Source: Hoplostethus atlanticus
Lineage: Eukaryota; Chordata; Actinopteri; Trachichthyiformes; Trachichthyidae
Assembly: GCA_034670405.1 (NCBI GenBank)
Contig: JAXDDX010000045.1
Coordinates: 1,111,001-1,175,000, forward strand
Reading direction: 5' to 3'
DNA: 64,000 nt
This document shows positions 39,227 through 50,531 of this stretch, in pieces. The position numbers were made by a program, and so were the translations under genes. The notes under the pieces are model-generated. The model did no database searches, was not told the origin of the DNA, and saw only the letters and a list, made by a program, of their open reading frames with translations. Numbering within the stretch: position 1 is the first letter of the stretch; the number at the start of each line of letters is the position of its first letter.

Positions 39227-42200
39227 ATGGACTTAATAGATCCCATCTTGTCCATAGCGGCGTCCATCTACAGTCTCTCTCAGGAGGTGAAGGCCAATAA
39301 GAGCCGCTGTAGCCGTGTCGCCCAGCGTGTCAAAGCTCTGCAGGAACTGGTGGTGGCCATCAGGCTCCGCGGTCCAGGCCAAACCTCCGCCGACGTGGAG
39401 CGTGCCCTCAGGGAACTGAAGATCACTCTGGAATCGTCCGAGAAGCTGATCAGAAAATTTACCACACGCAACTACCTGAAGCGCATGTTGAAGGCCTACA
39501 GCCATGGAGACGAGTTCAGCAGCGTGCACGAACGCCTCAACGATGCCTTCCAGGTCCTCTCTCTGGCTCTGCAGATCGACCAGGGAGATAAACTCCACAA
39601 GGTGTTTGAAATCAGTTACCGAGAGAAGGAGGACAAGATGGACGGGAGGGAAGACGATAAAGAGCTGAAGAAATGTGAGGGAAATCTTTTCTCTGTGTGC
39701 AGGAGGTGGATTAGGGCTTCAGATCATAGATAGATCAACTCTCGAATCCAAGGGAGTCTGAATGTGATCTGTTAGTTTTCATCATTATAATGGGGAGCAA
39801 GGGTCAAGCAAAGTCTATTTGGAAGCCAAATCTAAAAAGAAATCCAGCATTCAGGACCAATGTTCTGATTGCTGACCTATGACTAATAATTGATCACATT
39901 GACCAAATAATAATATCTAGTCAGACATTCATTGGATATCGGCGAGTTTTAGAAGTTTTGGTTGGTTGGTAGTGTTTAGTGGATCTAAGATCTTCTGGCG
40001 TATTAGAGGTTGTGTGGTCAAGCAGTAATGACATACAAGGTGGAGTGGATTCAGTGTTGGATTGTCTTTACCATCAGCAGATTTAGAGCGTTTGTCTGTT
40101 TCCCAGTACTCCTTCAGTCCATGGACACGCAGGAGAACATGGCCGCCACAGTCACTGCGGTCGCCATGGACACCCAGGACCTCAAGGAGAACATGAAAAC
40201 AGTCTTGGAAATCAGTAAGTAAACCACAGCACGTTAATGTCGGTCAGTATGGACTTTTCTTTGTGATTTTGTTAAGAAAAGTGCTTTACAAATGCTCACT
40301 ATACAGCATTATTATTATGAATAGTAGTAGTAGTGGTAGTGGTAGTAGTCCTAGCACTATTAGTATTATTATTGGTATTATTTATGTATATATCTATTTA
40401 TAAGTATTTTTTATCTATTTATCCACTCTTAATTCAACAAATGAAAATTTTGAAGCTTAAATAATTCTGGTATGTGTTGTAGCTGTACTGATTTATCCAC
40501 CAAGACAAAAATGACTATAATTCGTACTACACCACCGACAACGACCGACAACACCAAGCTCTGACAGCCACTACAGCTCAGTTACATTTTAGTCACTCAG
40601 CTGATGCTCTTATGGAGACTGACAGAAGCAAATGACAATGTAATAACTTGTCAAGACGTAATAATTGTAATAGATAGATAGATGTAATCACTTTCACCAT
40701 ATATATGTGAGATCATTTCCCCTTTGTGTGCTTCCTTACCCTGATCACAGTTTTTAAAAAGTAAGTAAAGAGTAACCTATTAATCAGTGCATTAGATCAC
40801 CTTCTCCCCAGGGTCATCAGCCAAATTTGTTTCTCAGATTCCTTTTTCCATATCAGTTCCTTTCATGTGTCTTCACAGTAAATAAGCCCAGCATCATTAG
40901 TCAAGCCATCCGAGAGATCAAACCGGAGGAGCTGACCTATGATCTTCCCAAGAAGCCCTTCATGAAAACCTCAACCTCAGAGGTCTACAAAGGAGATTAC
41001 AACAAATTCACTGTGGCCATCAAAAGATACATCGATCCCATGAGCACCTGTCCAAGGTCTGAAGCACACTTCATCCTGGAAATGATCCATAATAGTGAAT
41101 ACAATACAGAAACATGATCAGAGTTGGTTAAAGCTGCACTAGGCAACTTCACACTCTAGCGACCCCAAGTGGAACCAAGAGATAACTGTTTGAATTTTTG
41201 AAAGTTTGAAGGACTTCATTACCCAGAAATCCTGTGTGGTGACATCAGTAAACTGAGTGTGCGCTCAGTGTGAGGTGGGTGGAGGAGGTGAAGAGGTTCA
41301 GCAGCTTTCGGACCAATAGGGTGACTCTACGGTCTCAGTTAGTGGAGATAAGACAACTGGATTTTTACATAAAACTCCTAGTGCAGCTTTAAAACAATAA
41401 TTTTCCACCATGTGCCAGTGTGGCCCAACAGTCTGCAGCAACACGCCTTCAACCAGAGAGGAGGAACTAATTGTTAAAATGAGCTACTGTGATGATTGGA
41501 TGGAATGAAAACCTGCAGACTCTTGGGTCACAATCCTTGTCATTTTGTCCTTGGTCACACATATCCTGATGTAGGCTTATTCAATGTGTGATGGCTGTGT
41601 CATATAGTGCAAGCCAACAGTGAACATTGAAATATTTTTTTCCCTAAAAGCGAGGTGAGGAGTATTTTCTGGAAGGAAGTTGAAACCATGAGACGGTTTG
41701 AGTCACCCAACATCCTACGAATGTTTGGTATCTGTGTCCAGGATGAGAACGGTGAGTAGAAAACCGGTTTACTATGGGGCTCATTACCCTCAACCCCTTC
41801 TCCCATATCTCTTCCTCTACTTGCTCTATTACACCTCTGTCTTCAAGTAAAGAAACTAGCTCTGATGTCTTTCCCCAGAACTTCTCTATCATCCATGATA
41901 ATTTTCCCAAATATGACCGCCATCCATGGCAGGTAGCTAACGTTACCATAACGTGCAACATGGCTAGTGGTTAACAATTGTCTCTTGTCAGGATGCTGTG
42001 ACCTCTGACCCTTGATCTCCTTACTACTGGATGGTTATAATGTTAGTGATCTAGGATTTGGAGCTTATTTGACTGTTTTTTTGTGTTGAAGCTTATTCTA
42101 CCTCATCGTAAAGGTCTCTGGATAAGAGCATCAGCTACAAGTAAATTTGTAATGAAACAAAATATTTTGGTTGTAAAAATACATTTGCCAAGCCAGGATC

Positions 42201-45200
42201 ACAGTCTGGTTGAGATGACCCCCCTCCCCCTTCCTGGAGTCTTTGTCTTTCCTGTAGAGGATCAACATGTTGGAAATGATTTCTCCATCTTCCTTTCTCT
42301 CCATCTGCCATTGCCAGAAACTCTGAAAGCTTCAGCTCCGTTTATACCAACGATACCAATGTGGTAATGATTTATTGATGTTAAAATGACACCCAGAGCA
42401 CCTTTAAGTTGTGGTACATTGTGGTACTTCTCACTGCCTGCAGGACCCAACCCCAATTTCCTCATCATCATGGAGTACTGTGAGAAGGGAAGTCTCAGAG
42501 AGGTTCTGGACTCCAGAAGCAAACTGCCCTGGAACAGGAAAGCTCGTATGTGTCTGGACGCAGCACAAGGACTCTACCGGTCAGTCTACAATGAGATATA
42601 TTTGTTCGTTCAAATGATTTGTGACACGATAAAACACAAAAAGAAGAGAGAGGAGTTGTGCGGGTGAGATTAAAAAAACGGTGGGAATAAAATAAAAACA
42701 TAAAAAACATTTCACCTCAAATTGTGAGATAGAGGGAGATGATGGTTGAGACACAGTGGAGATTTAATACTGTTGCGTTAAAGCTGATATCAGGCTAAAG
42801 TGAGTCACATTCTGTCAATTTCAGGTAACGTTTGAGGGTTTTCTCTGCGCTGAGCCACATGTTGTATCTGTGCTACAGTATTTTTTTTAATTCAAATTTT
42901 TACTTTATTGTAAAAAAAAGCCTAGTTGTAGCCTAGTTGTTCTCTTTCTCTTTGTTCTTCTTCTCGTTATGAAAGGTGCTGTTAAATTAAAGTTATTATT
43001 ATTATATTGCTTTATTACATCTGATGTACCGCTGTCTCCTCTCAGACTGCACCAAACAGAAGAGAAAGCTAAGGTTCATGGATGCATCAACAGCAGCAAG
43101 TTCCTGGTGGCTGAAGGCTACAGAGTCAAGGTAGTAAAATAAAGCACCTCAGTTTGAAGAGACATGACAATTAAAAAATAGATCTCACGCTGTAACCCTA
43201 ACCCTAGTATTTCAAAAATGCAGATAATGACATTTTCTCAAATATCCATAGAGAATCATCTGTTAGTTAATAATGTGTCACTAGAACCAGTTGACTATCT
43301 GAACCAGGTTGTTGTGGTGTGTCTGTAGATCATCCAGTAACGTTCTCAGTAAAAGTGAACAGTGTGATCAGGTAGATTTGTCTCCAAATGTAGGTTACTG
43401 TGGCTCAGTAAACTGTCTTGTCTTTAGCCCTAGTCTCTACTCCAAAACACTCTGAGTTGGAGCTGAAGAAGAGTCAGCTCAGTTAACCTGAACAAACTGG
43501 TAGCTAGCTAACTAGCCAGCAGGCTAGTTTAGTTACTGTTAACATGGGACTACTAGCCACTGCTAACGCTAGCTTCTACTAGATACGTTAGCTAGTGTGC
43601 TAATCAGATGTGTTAACAAGACAGTGATGGTTAGCTGACCAGATACTATGGTTAGCTAGCTAACAAGCTACATGATCTAAACACTAAATCAATCAGATGT
43701 ATCAGTGATGAAATAATCAGTTCAGTCAGAAACAGACAGAAGTTAACCATGAAGATTAAATTCTGTTGAGACAGACAGAAACACAATCAGCTGTTCAGAG
43801 CTGAGGACCTCCAAGATGGCGGCCAGAGGGGGGTTACGTCAAACTTTGTATTCCTTAGTGAATAGTGTCCAATTTATCATATGTTGGATAACTAATTTGG
43901 GGATTTCTGGAAGGAAATGAATGAATGAATGAATAGTTGATGTGTTGTTGGTTTGGTTCAGCTGGGTGGTTTGGAGCTGGCGAAAACAGAGACGTCGCTG
44001 AAGAAGAAGCCGAAGAAGGGCATCAGCTCCCTGTGCTACAGCTCACCCCAGCAGCTAGGCAGCATCCACCACCTCTACAACAAGGAGTGTGAGATGTACA
44101 GGTAATACAATGCAGCAGCCGCTCAACAACGGGAATGAATGGATTTGAAAAGAATTTAGATCTTTATTTCTCCAGTGAAGGTTGACGAAGCTCAATGCTT
44201 TTTCAGCTCCGCCCTCCTTCACATTCATACAGTCACACACATTCCCACTGGGAGCTGCCCAGTACAACCACAGTCTCCTACTGGTTCTACTGGGAGCTGA
44301 CCAGTACAACCACAGTCTTCTACTGGTGAACGCTGAGCAGCTCCACAGTTGGAGGTGCCTTGCTCAAGGGCACTTTGACTGTTGAGGGTCAGTCTGTTGA
44401 GCTTGTCTCTTGTTCCCCCAGTAAGATATTTCCAGTCATTCTGGGATTCAAACTGGCAACCTTCCTGTAACACATCTGCTTCTCTAACTACTAGGTTACC
44501 ACCACTTTGATGAAGGAACCAATGAATGATCGAATGGATGAATTGAGGAATCAATCAATCAATCAATCAAACAAACAATCAATCAATCAACCAATCAATC
44601 AATCCTCACTCTTTTTGAAATGTCTTTCAGTTTTGGAATCGTCTTGTGGGAAATTGCGACTCGTAAGAAGCCTTATGAAGGTTATTCAGGTGAAGACATC
44701 TACCAGAAAGTGTATAAAGACAAATATCAAGAGCCCCTTCCTGACGACTGTCCTGAAAGCCTGGGACAGTTGATCAACGCCTGTCGTGCCTATGACAGCT
44801 TCGGCAGGCCGTCTGCCGGAGGTAAGATCACAACCACAATCACTTTAATAACAAAGAACATTTTTAAATGTACATTTAGGTGTTTACTGACGCTCTCATC
44901 CAGACTGGCGTACAGTGAGTGAGGAGGTAGAGAATCAGTGTCTCGCTCAAGGATGCTTTGACAGCAAACTGTTTGTTTGTTTGTTTGTTTGTGGGGCTCG
45001 ATAATGTGGTTTTCAGTGACAGGATGGTCTCCTTAAATGAAATCCACCCTAAAACATTAACTGTTAAAAACAGGTATTGGTAATGTACATTGCTTTTCTG
45101 TGTCCATTTTGTTGATGTGACGTCACGTTGAGATATTTCCAGTCAGAAAATCAGAAAATGGATCTAAACCATCAACGGTAACCGTCAGGTTTTGGTGTCA

Positions 45201-45910
45201 GCCAATCAGAATCAAAGAGCAAGGGCTTCTTTCTAGACCGACGATCAACAATCATACAGGAGAAATCCATCGGAGGAGAGAGAGAGACCAATTTCTCCAC
45301 CAACAGTAGGAGATAGACCAGAATGCAATGCAGTAGCCAAGATAGACCAGAATGCAATGCAGTAGCCAGGATAGACCAGAATGCAATGCAGTAGCCAAGA
45401 TAGACCAGAATGCAGTGCAGTAGCCACAACAGACCAGAATGCAATGCAGCCACAAATCACTATTTTTATAACAATTTTAACTTTTATTTTATACCGTAAA
45501 ACTGACAGCTGAAATTCAACAAGTTCAGGCAAGTTCCTTGGAGGTTGTTGAAAGGCATTCTGGGAAACATAGGAAATCACTAACTGAAGTAGAAGTAGAC
45601 GAGGCAGGTTGAGGGAAAGTGGGTTCACCAAAACAGTAAATTGCACTTGATCACTAAATAGTTGAATGTATTGATCACAGACTGGATCTGAGCATCACTC
45701 GGCCTCCCTGCTGGTTCTATAGATGAGTAGGAATTAGTTTGAGTGACGTTGCATTGTGACAGTACATACTAACACACAGGACAGCAAAAACAATCTTACT
45801 ACAAACTTCTACATATATTATAACTAAACCAATAATAGCGATGATGTTTCTCTTCTACAGTGCTCGTGGACAAACTGCGTAAAGTGGTGGAGCAGTTAGA
45901 GGAGGAATAA
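39227..45910 (+). CDS. mlkl: MLKL: mixed-lineage kinase domain-like pseudokinase, complete CDS
   Basis: Exons 39227-39674, 40107-40214, 40879-41056, 41651-41751, 42444-42579, 43046-43130, 43962-44101, 44631-44821 and 45861-45910 join in phase to 478 aa (human 471). Residues 1-150 form the helical N-terminal executioner domain ([20 protein letters not shown]), then a brace helix region and a C-terminal pseudokinase domain (about 200-475). The VAIK lysine is kept (Lys234, FTVAIKRY). The HRD motif is replaced by VHGCIN (334-339) and the DFG by GGL (354-356), so it should be catalytically dead, as MLKL is. TETS (361-364) aligns with the human Thr357/Ser358 activation-loop sites of RIPK3. Conserved [11 protein letters not shown] follows. 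In mammals, phosphorylated MLKL oligomerises and breaches the plasma membrane in necroptosis. The neighbour RFWD3 is also its neighbour in human. Confidence 0.95.
41128..41392. mobile_element. MITE with TTAA flanks and perfect inverted ends
   Basis: Inside an MLKL intron, TTAA|AGCTGCACTAGG (from 41128) and CCTAGTGCAGCT|TTAA (to 41392) form a perfect 12-bp terminal inverted repeat, 16 bp counting the TTAA. The interior of 257 bp is non-coding. A TTAA target duplication is the hallmark of piggyBac-type elements, so I infer a non-autonomous piggyBac-like MITE. Confidence 0.8.
41445..41535 (+). repeat. Dispersed repeat family C, copy 2
   Basis: CGCCTTCAACCAGAGAGGAG, then GATGATTGGATGGAATGAAA and ACCTGCAGACTCTTGG. 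It shares CCTTCAACCAGAG with the copy at 46430. Confidence 0.55.
41990..42140 (+). repeat. SINE-like dispersed repeat family B, copy 2 (MLKL intron)
   Basis: Shares GGATGCTGTGACCTCTGACC, CTCCTTACTACTGG and TCTGGATAAGAGCATCAGCT with the copy at 34255. Confidence 0.65.
43813..43822 (+). promoter_or_regulatory. YY1-type motif in MLKL intron
   Basis: AAGATGGCGG followed by CC matches the YY1 consensus. It sits in an intron region also containing TTACGTCA. Function is not shown. Confidence 0.3.
44541..44602 (+). repeat. (CAAT)n microsatellite
   Basis: CAATCAAT units with AAAC interruptions lie 30 bases upstream of the MLKL exon at 44631. Confidence 0.85.
45113..45262 (+). repeat. Dispersed repeat family A, forward copy in last MLKL intron
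   Basis: Near-identical to 31663-31820, including TGACGTCACGTTGAGATATT, the core CATCAACGGTAACCGTCAGG and GGGCTTCTTTCTAGACCGAC. It sits in the last MLKL intron, directly upstream of a 28-29-bp tandem array (45305-45452). Confidence 0.8.
45305..45452 (+). repeat. 28-29-bp tandem array in last MLKL intron
   Basis: Five units of GATAGACCAGAATGCAATGC plus AGTAGCCAA. A single unit with flanks (CCAAGATAGACCAGAATGCA, ATGCAGAAGCC) also occurs at about 4661-4690 in an ANKRD27 intron, so the unit is part of a dispersed repeat. Confidence 0.88.
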
Positions 45911-46429
45911 GCTCTTCATCCTGCTGATGTGGTGGGAAGGAAGACTGTGATGTTCAAACTGTAACCTGGTTTGTTGAAAGCCTTTAAGCCATAATGTCTC
46001 TAAGTTTTGATTTCAGGTGATTGTAACTTTAACTATCTCTTAGTCTGGGTGGGGGGTCATACTGTAGAGAAGAGTACTAGTGTAACGTTCATTACATATT
46101 ATCTATGTCGGGAAACACTCTGAGTCTGAGAAAACGCTCAATAGTACATTACAGTATTACAGATAGTCCAGACGGGTTTGTTGTGGGTATTTTGCTATAG
46201 TTTCATGTCATTACAAACATTACTAACATTTTACTATCTGTTGACAGCAGAGATGCCAAGTGTGTACAACATTTTGACAGGCCAAGAAAATATTAGATGT
46301 TTCTAAAATGTGTGTGTTGGTGTGTGTACCGGCTTCCCCGTCTCTCTCTCTCTGTATCTGTTAATTGGTTATGGACGACCATGTGCCACGGAGGGCCGAG
46401 AGCCGCAGCAGCTGATGTCACTGGTTAAC

Positions 46430-46512
46430 CCACCTTCAACCAGAGGGAAGGGACTAGTTAGTGAAATCAGCTGCCATCTTGATTGATATGAAAACGTGCA
46501 GCCTCTCGGTCC
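46430..46512 (+). repeat. Dispersed repeat family C, copy 3
   Basis: CACCTTCAACCAGAGGGAAG, AACTAGT-like spacer, then GATTGATATGAAAACGTGCA and GCCTCTCGGTCC. It lies in the MLKL 3' region. Confidence 0.5.
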
Positions 46513-47117
46513 TCCTCCCTCATGATTAAAGAGTGATGAGTTTTGTCTGCCGTGTTGACTCCTTTAATTCACTCACAACTGTTGGTGTACGTCCAGAAAG
46601 AGAAGAAAGGATTTTGTTCCCACATTTCTAACATCTGTACAGAAACACTTAGATCTAAATTCCAGCAGGAGATTCTGACCCTCTATCGGACGCAACAAGC
46701 TTTCTTTTTCTACAAAAATGAAAAGTCTGTCATATTTACTGTAACGAGGACCAGAAGCTAACACCCAAAAGCAGAAGCAGACAGTTGAACAGAAAAGGGC
46801 TTTACTGAAGTAAACCTCACAAACCCAACGCCCCTTGAACGTAACATAAAACAACCAGGCATAAACTGGACAAAAACAGGGAAACTAAACTAGATACAGA
46901 CAAACGTACAGACTAGAGGCTCATGCAGACCAAAGACTGAGAGCCGGAGGTTTAAATAGGTCAAACCACAGCTGCACCTTATCAACAACAACACCATCTA
47001 CCACCCAACCTACCATCATCTGAAGATGTTGAACAAGGCTGGTGTCTTTCATTTAGAGTGTAGTGACAGCATTCATACAGAAACTCAAATCAGATGTCAA
47101 ACAGAAAGGTGAGTATA

Positions 47118-47252
47118 GAGGACGACAGACAGGCAGTCAGACAGGCAGGCAGACAGAGAGAGAGAGAGGCAGAGAGACAGACAGGCAGGCAGACAGACAG
47201 ACACAGAGAGGCAGACAGACGGACAGAGAGAGACAGGCAGACAGACAGATAG
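47118..47252 (+). repeat. (ACAG)n / (CAGG)n microsatellite
   Basis: Irregular GACAGACAGGCAGGCAGACA and AGAGAGAGAG units in the intergenic DNA upstream of RFWD3. Confidence 0.88.
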
Positions 47253-47387
47253 ACAATATCAGCAAACAATTAAATAATTTAAACAATTAAAAGTTCTTTA
47301 AGGAACTTCTCCTGTCACCATGACAGAGAACACTATTATAACACGTGTTCAGTTCTTCAACAACATCATGCGTTCATTATTTTTCAA

Positions 47388-47716
47388 TGTGAAGAAAAAA
47401 ACAACAATGTAGACAAACATTTTGGACTTGTTTAATAGATCCATTTTTTTTAAGCATGATATTATCTTTACTCTACTGAATACCCCTCACCCATCTGGCC
47501 AGTGAACCAGGTGGGGGGTAATTCCCTTGTCTTCTCTTTGGGTCATCAGCAGACAGAATAATATCTCAGTGTTTCAGGGAGGAGATGCTGGAGTGGCTTC
47601 AGGGATCTGGACTCCATACAGAACGTCTCAGTAAACCCCAGAAAACGTAGTTACTGTGTTTGTCATCTTTGGTTCAATACCAAACTGCTCGAAAAACATG
47701 CATGAACCATTTGCTC

Positions 47717-47755
<39 letters not shown>

Positions 47756-47902
47756 GGGGGGGAAACAGCTCAACGTGCAGAGTAAAACGACAAAAGGTGA
47801 CTTCAGCTTTCTCAGTCACTGGCCTTCGTTTAAGTTGTTCCAGTGTTGTTGCTAAAGGCTGCCGTCAGTTGGACAGCACTTCCTCCCACCGCATGTGGAA
47901 CC

Positions 47903-47937
<35 letters not shown>

Positions 47938-48960
47938 ACCCAATTCTAAGCATCTCTTAACATTTGGTGTTTTTGTTTACCTTCTTTTGTTTGTGAGAAA
48001 ATTACTTTTAGTCATGAATAAAGACAAACAGTAAAATATTTATGGTTTCTTCCATTTTTTGAGGGTCTGAAGTTGGTGGTGCTGGTTAGGCTAGACTAGT
48101 CCAGGGAGGTTAGTTATGCTTGTTCATTATGTCTGACACCTAAAACGTGACCAGTTCATTCACATACACTAGATGTAATCATGGCGCCTCAGGCCTGTAG
48201 GCTTTATTTTGTTTGCTTTCTGTATTTCATCATTTTGTTCTGTGATGGATTTGGAGTGACGTCATCTCCAGCTCCCCGTGGCGCCCCTAGCAGTCATTGT
48301 TGTGATATGGAGTGATTCTTCTCTCCATACAAGATCTTCGCTGGTGACGTAACAGCAGGACGCGCGGGCTGAGAGGACGAGCGCCGCGAAATTGTAGCCT
48401 GACTTGAAATCACCGCTGATGAATTCCCCCTTTATTTCAGCTGAATATAACCAACAAACCCGCCGCACTGAACATATTTAGCCCGCTACCCTGCATACAG
48501 TCATGCTGGTCTGTCGGAGTGGGATCGGCAGCTTTTAGACCACCACTTCCAGGTCAGTGTTTGTTTTTCGGCGCTGTGCTGTCAGCCTGGTCGCTGCTTA
48601 GCTAGCCGCGCTAATGAACCTACTAACGTTAATCTAACGCCTTCACTTTACCAGCAAGCTTTCTAATACAATTGACGTCCAAGTCAACATCAACAGTATA
48701 TCTTTCTTGACGTTGCATCAAAATCACAATAAGATATTGAAAATGTATTGGTAACTAGCCTGATTTAGTCTTAGCTAGTTAGTATTGTAGCTAATGTTTC
48801 CTTGGTAACAGGGCGATCAGGACAGCCAGAGAAAATGTAGTGTAAATGTTTTAATGCGTTTGCTATATTATTTACTTCCATACCAATAAAGTACATTAAA
48901 CTGGAAAAAGACTGAACTGAATCGAGTCTTAATGTTAGCTGCAATGCCAGCAGGCCTTAA
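47388..48960 (+). repeat. 1.57-kb tandem duplication, copy 1
   Basis: Starts ATGTGAAGAAAAAAACAAC and ends GCCAGCAGGCCTTAA. It is followed at once by the second copy at an offset of 1572-1573 bases. By eye the copies differ only in CA-run length and one inserted base near 47717 (CTCAACAC versus CTCCAACAC). Each copy holds two (CA)n runs, a CRE, a CpG-bearing putative exon 1 and GCTAGC-rich intron sequence. Confidence 0.96.
48250..48552 (+). promoter_or_regulatory. rfwd3: Putative RFWD3 promoter and non-coding exon 1, copy 1
   Basis: A perfect CRE palindrome TGACGTCA (48257-48264) precedes a CpG-bearing stretch (GGACGCGCGGGCTGAGAGGA, CGAGCGCCGCGAAATTG). A donor-like CCAG|GTCAGTG is at 48553, with GCTAGC-rich sequence after it. 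The next + strand gene is RFWD3, whose first coding exon begins right at an acceptor (51503), so an upstream non-coding exon is required. The exact start site is unknown. Confidence 0.55.
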
Positions 48961-49290
48961 TGTGAAGAAAAAAACAACAATGTAGACAAACATTTTGGAC
49001 TTGTTTAATAGATCCATTTTTTTTAAGCATGATATTATCTTTACTCTACTGAATACCCCTCACCCATCTGGCCAGTGAACCAGGTGGGGGGTAATTCCCT
49101 TGTCTTCTCTTTGGGTCATCAGCAGACAGAATAATATCTCAGTGTTTCAGGGAGGAGATGCTGGAGTGGCTTCAGGGATCTGGACTCCATACAGAACGTC
49201 TCAGTAAACCCCAGAAAACGTAGTTACTGTGTTTGTCATCTTTGGTTCAATACCAAACTGCTCGAAAAACATGCATGAACCATTTGCTCC

Positions 49291-49329
<39 letters not shown>

Positions 49330-49476
49330 GGGGGGGAAACAGCTCAACGTGCAGAGTAAAACGACAAAAGGTGACTTCAGCTTTCTCAGTCACTGGCCTT
49401 CGTTTAAGTTGTTCCAGTGTTGTTGCTAAAGGCTGCCGTCAGTTGGACAGCACTTCCTCCCACCGCATGTGGAACC

Positions 49477-49509
<33 letters not shown>

Positions 49510-50531
49510 ACCCAATTCTAAGCATCTCTTAACATTTGGTGTTTTTGTTTACCTTCTTTTGTTTGTGAGAAAATTACTTTTAGTCATGAATAAAGACAAA
49601 CAGTAAAATATTTATGGTTTCTTCCATTTTTTGAGGGTCTGAAGTTGGTGGTGCTGGTTAGGCTAGACTAGTCCAGGGAGGTTAGTTATGCTTGTTCATT
49701 ATGTCTGACACCTAAAACGTGACCAGTTCATTCACATACACTAGATGTAATCATGGCGCCTCAGGCCTGTAGGCTTTATTTTGTTTGCTTTCTGTATTTC
49801 ATCATTTTGTTCTGTGATGGATTTGGAGTGACGTCATCTCCAGCTCCCCGTGGCGCCCCTAGCAGTCATTGTTGTGATATGGAGTGATTCTTCTCTCCAT
49901 ACAAGATCTTCGCTGGTGACGTAACAGCAGGACGCGCGGGCTGAGAGGACGAGCGCCGCGAAATTGTAGCCTGACTTGAAATCACCGCTGATGAATTCCC
50001 CCTTTATTTCAGCTGAATATAACCAACAAACCCGCCGCACTGAACATATTTAGCCCGCTACCCTGCATACAGTCATGCTGGTCTGTCGGAGTGGGATCGG
50101 CAGCTTTTAGACCACCACTTCCAGGTCAGTGTTTGTTTTTCGGCGCTGTGCTGTCAGCCTGGTCGCTGCTTAGCTAGCCGCGCTAATGAACCTACTAACG
50201 TTAATCTAACGCCTTCACTTTACCAGCAAGCTTTCTAATACAATTGACGTCCAAGTCAACATCAACAGTATATCTTTCTTGACGTTGCATCAAAATCACA
50301 ATAAGATATTGAAAATGTATTGGTAACTAGCCTGATTTAGTCTTAGCTAGTTAGTATTGTAGCTAATGTTTCCTTGGTAACAGGGCGATCAGGACAGCCA
50401 GAGAAAATGTAGTGTAAATGTTTTAATGCGTTTGCTATATTATTTACTTCCATACCAATAAAGTACATTAAACTGGAAAAAGACTGAACTGAATCGAGTC
50501 TTAATGTTAGCTGCAATGCCAGCAGGCCTTA
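48961..50531 (+). repeat. 1.57-kb tandem duplication, copy 2
   Basis: This copy is adjacent to copy 1. After its end (GGCCTTA at 50531) the sequence becomes unique (TCGACCTCGGTCC). The near identity implies a recent duplication, or an assembly artefact from unmerged haplotypes. Confidence 0.96.
49822..50124 (+). promoter_or_regulatory. rfwd3: Putative RFWD3 promoter and non-coding exon 1, copy 2
   Basis: Identical by eye to the copy 1,572 bases upstream: CRE at 49829-49836, CpG-bearing core, donor GTCAGTG at 50125. It is nearer to the coding exons, so either copy or both could drive the gene. Confidence 0.55.

Larger units (their letters stand above)
45911..47387 (+). other. MLKL 3'UTR and intergenic DNA
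   Basis: A candidate poly(A) signal ATTAAA is at 46525-46530. From about 46740 to 47040 the sequence (AACACCCAAAAGCAGAAGCA ... GGAGGTTTAAATAGG) looks like the terminal part of a fish interspersed repeat, but I cannot classify it. A (CAGA/GACAGGCA)n tract covers about 47118-47250. Confidence 0.45.

Noticed and set aside
48262-50040. Two identical 68-codon minus-strand frames in the duplicated segment
   Set aside because: Identical because the DNA is duplicated. They overlap the putative promoter and exon 1, and I see no family resemblance or splice context, so not called as a gene.
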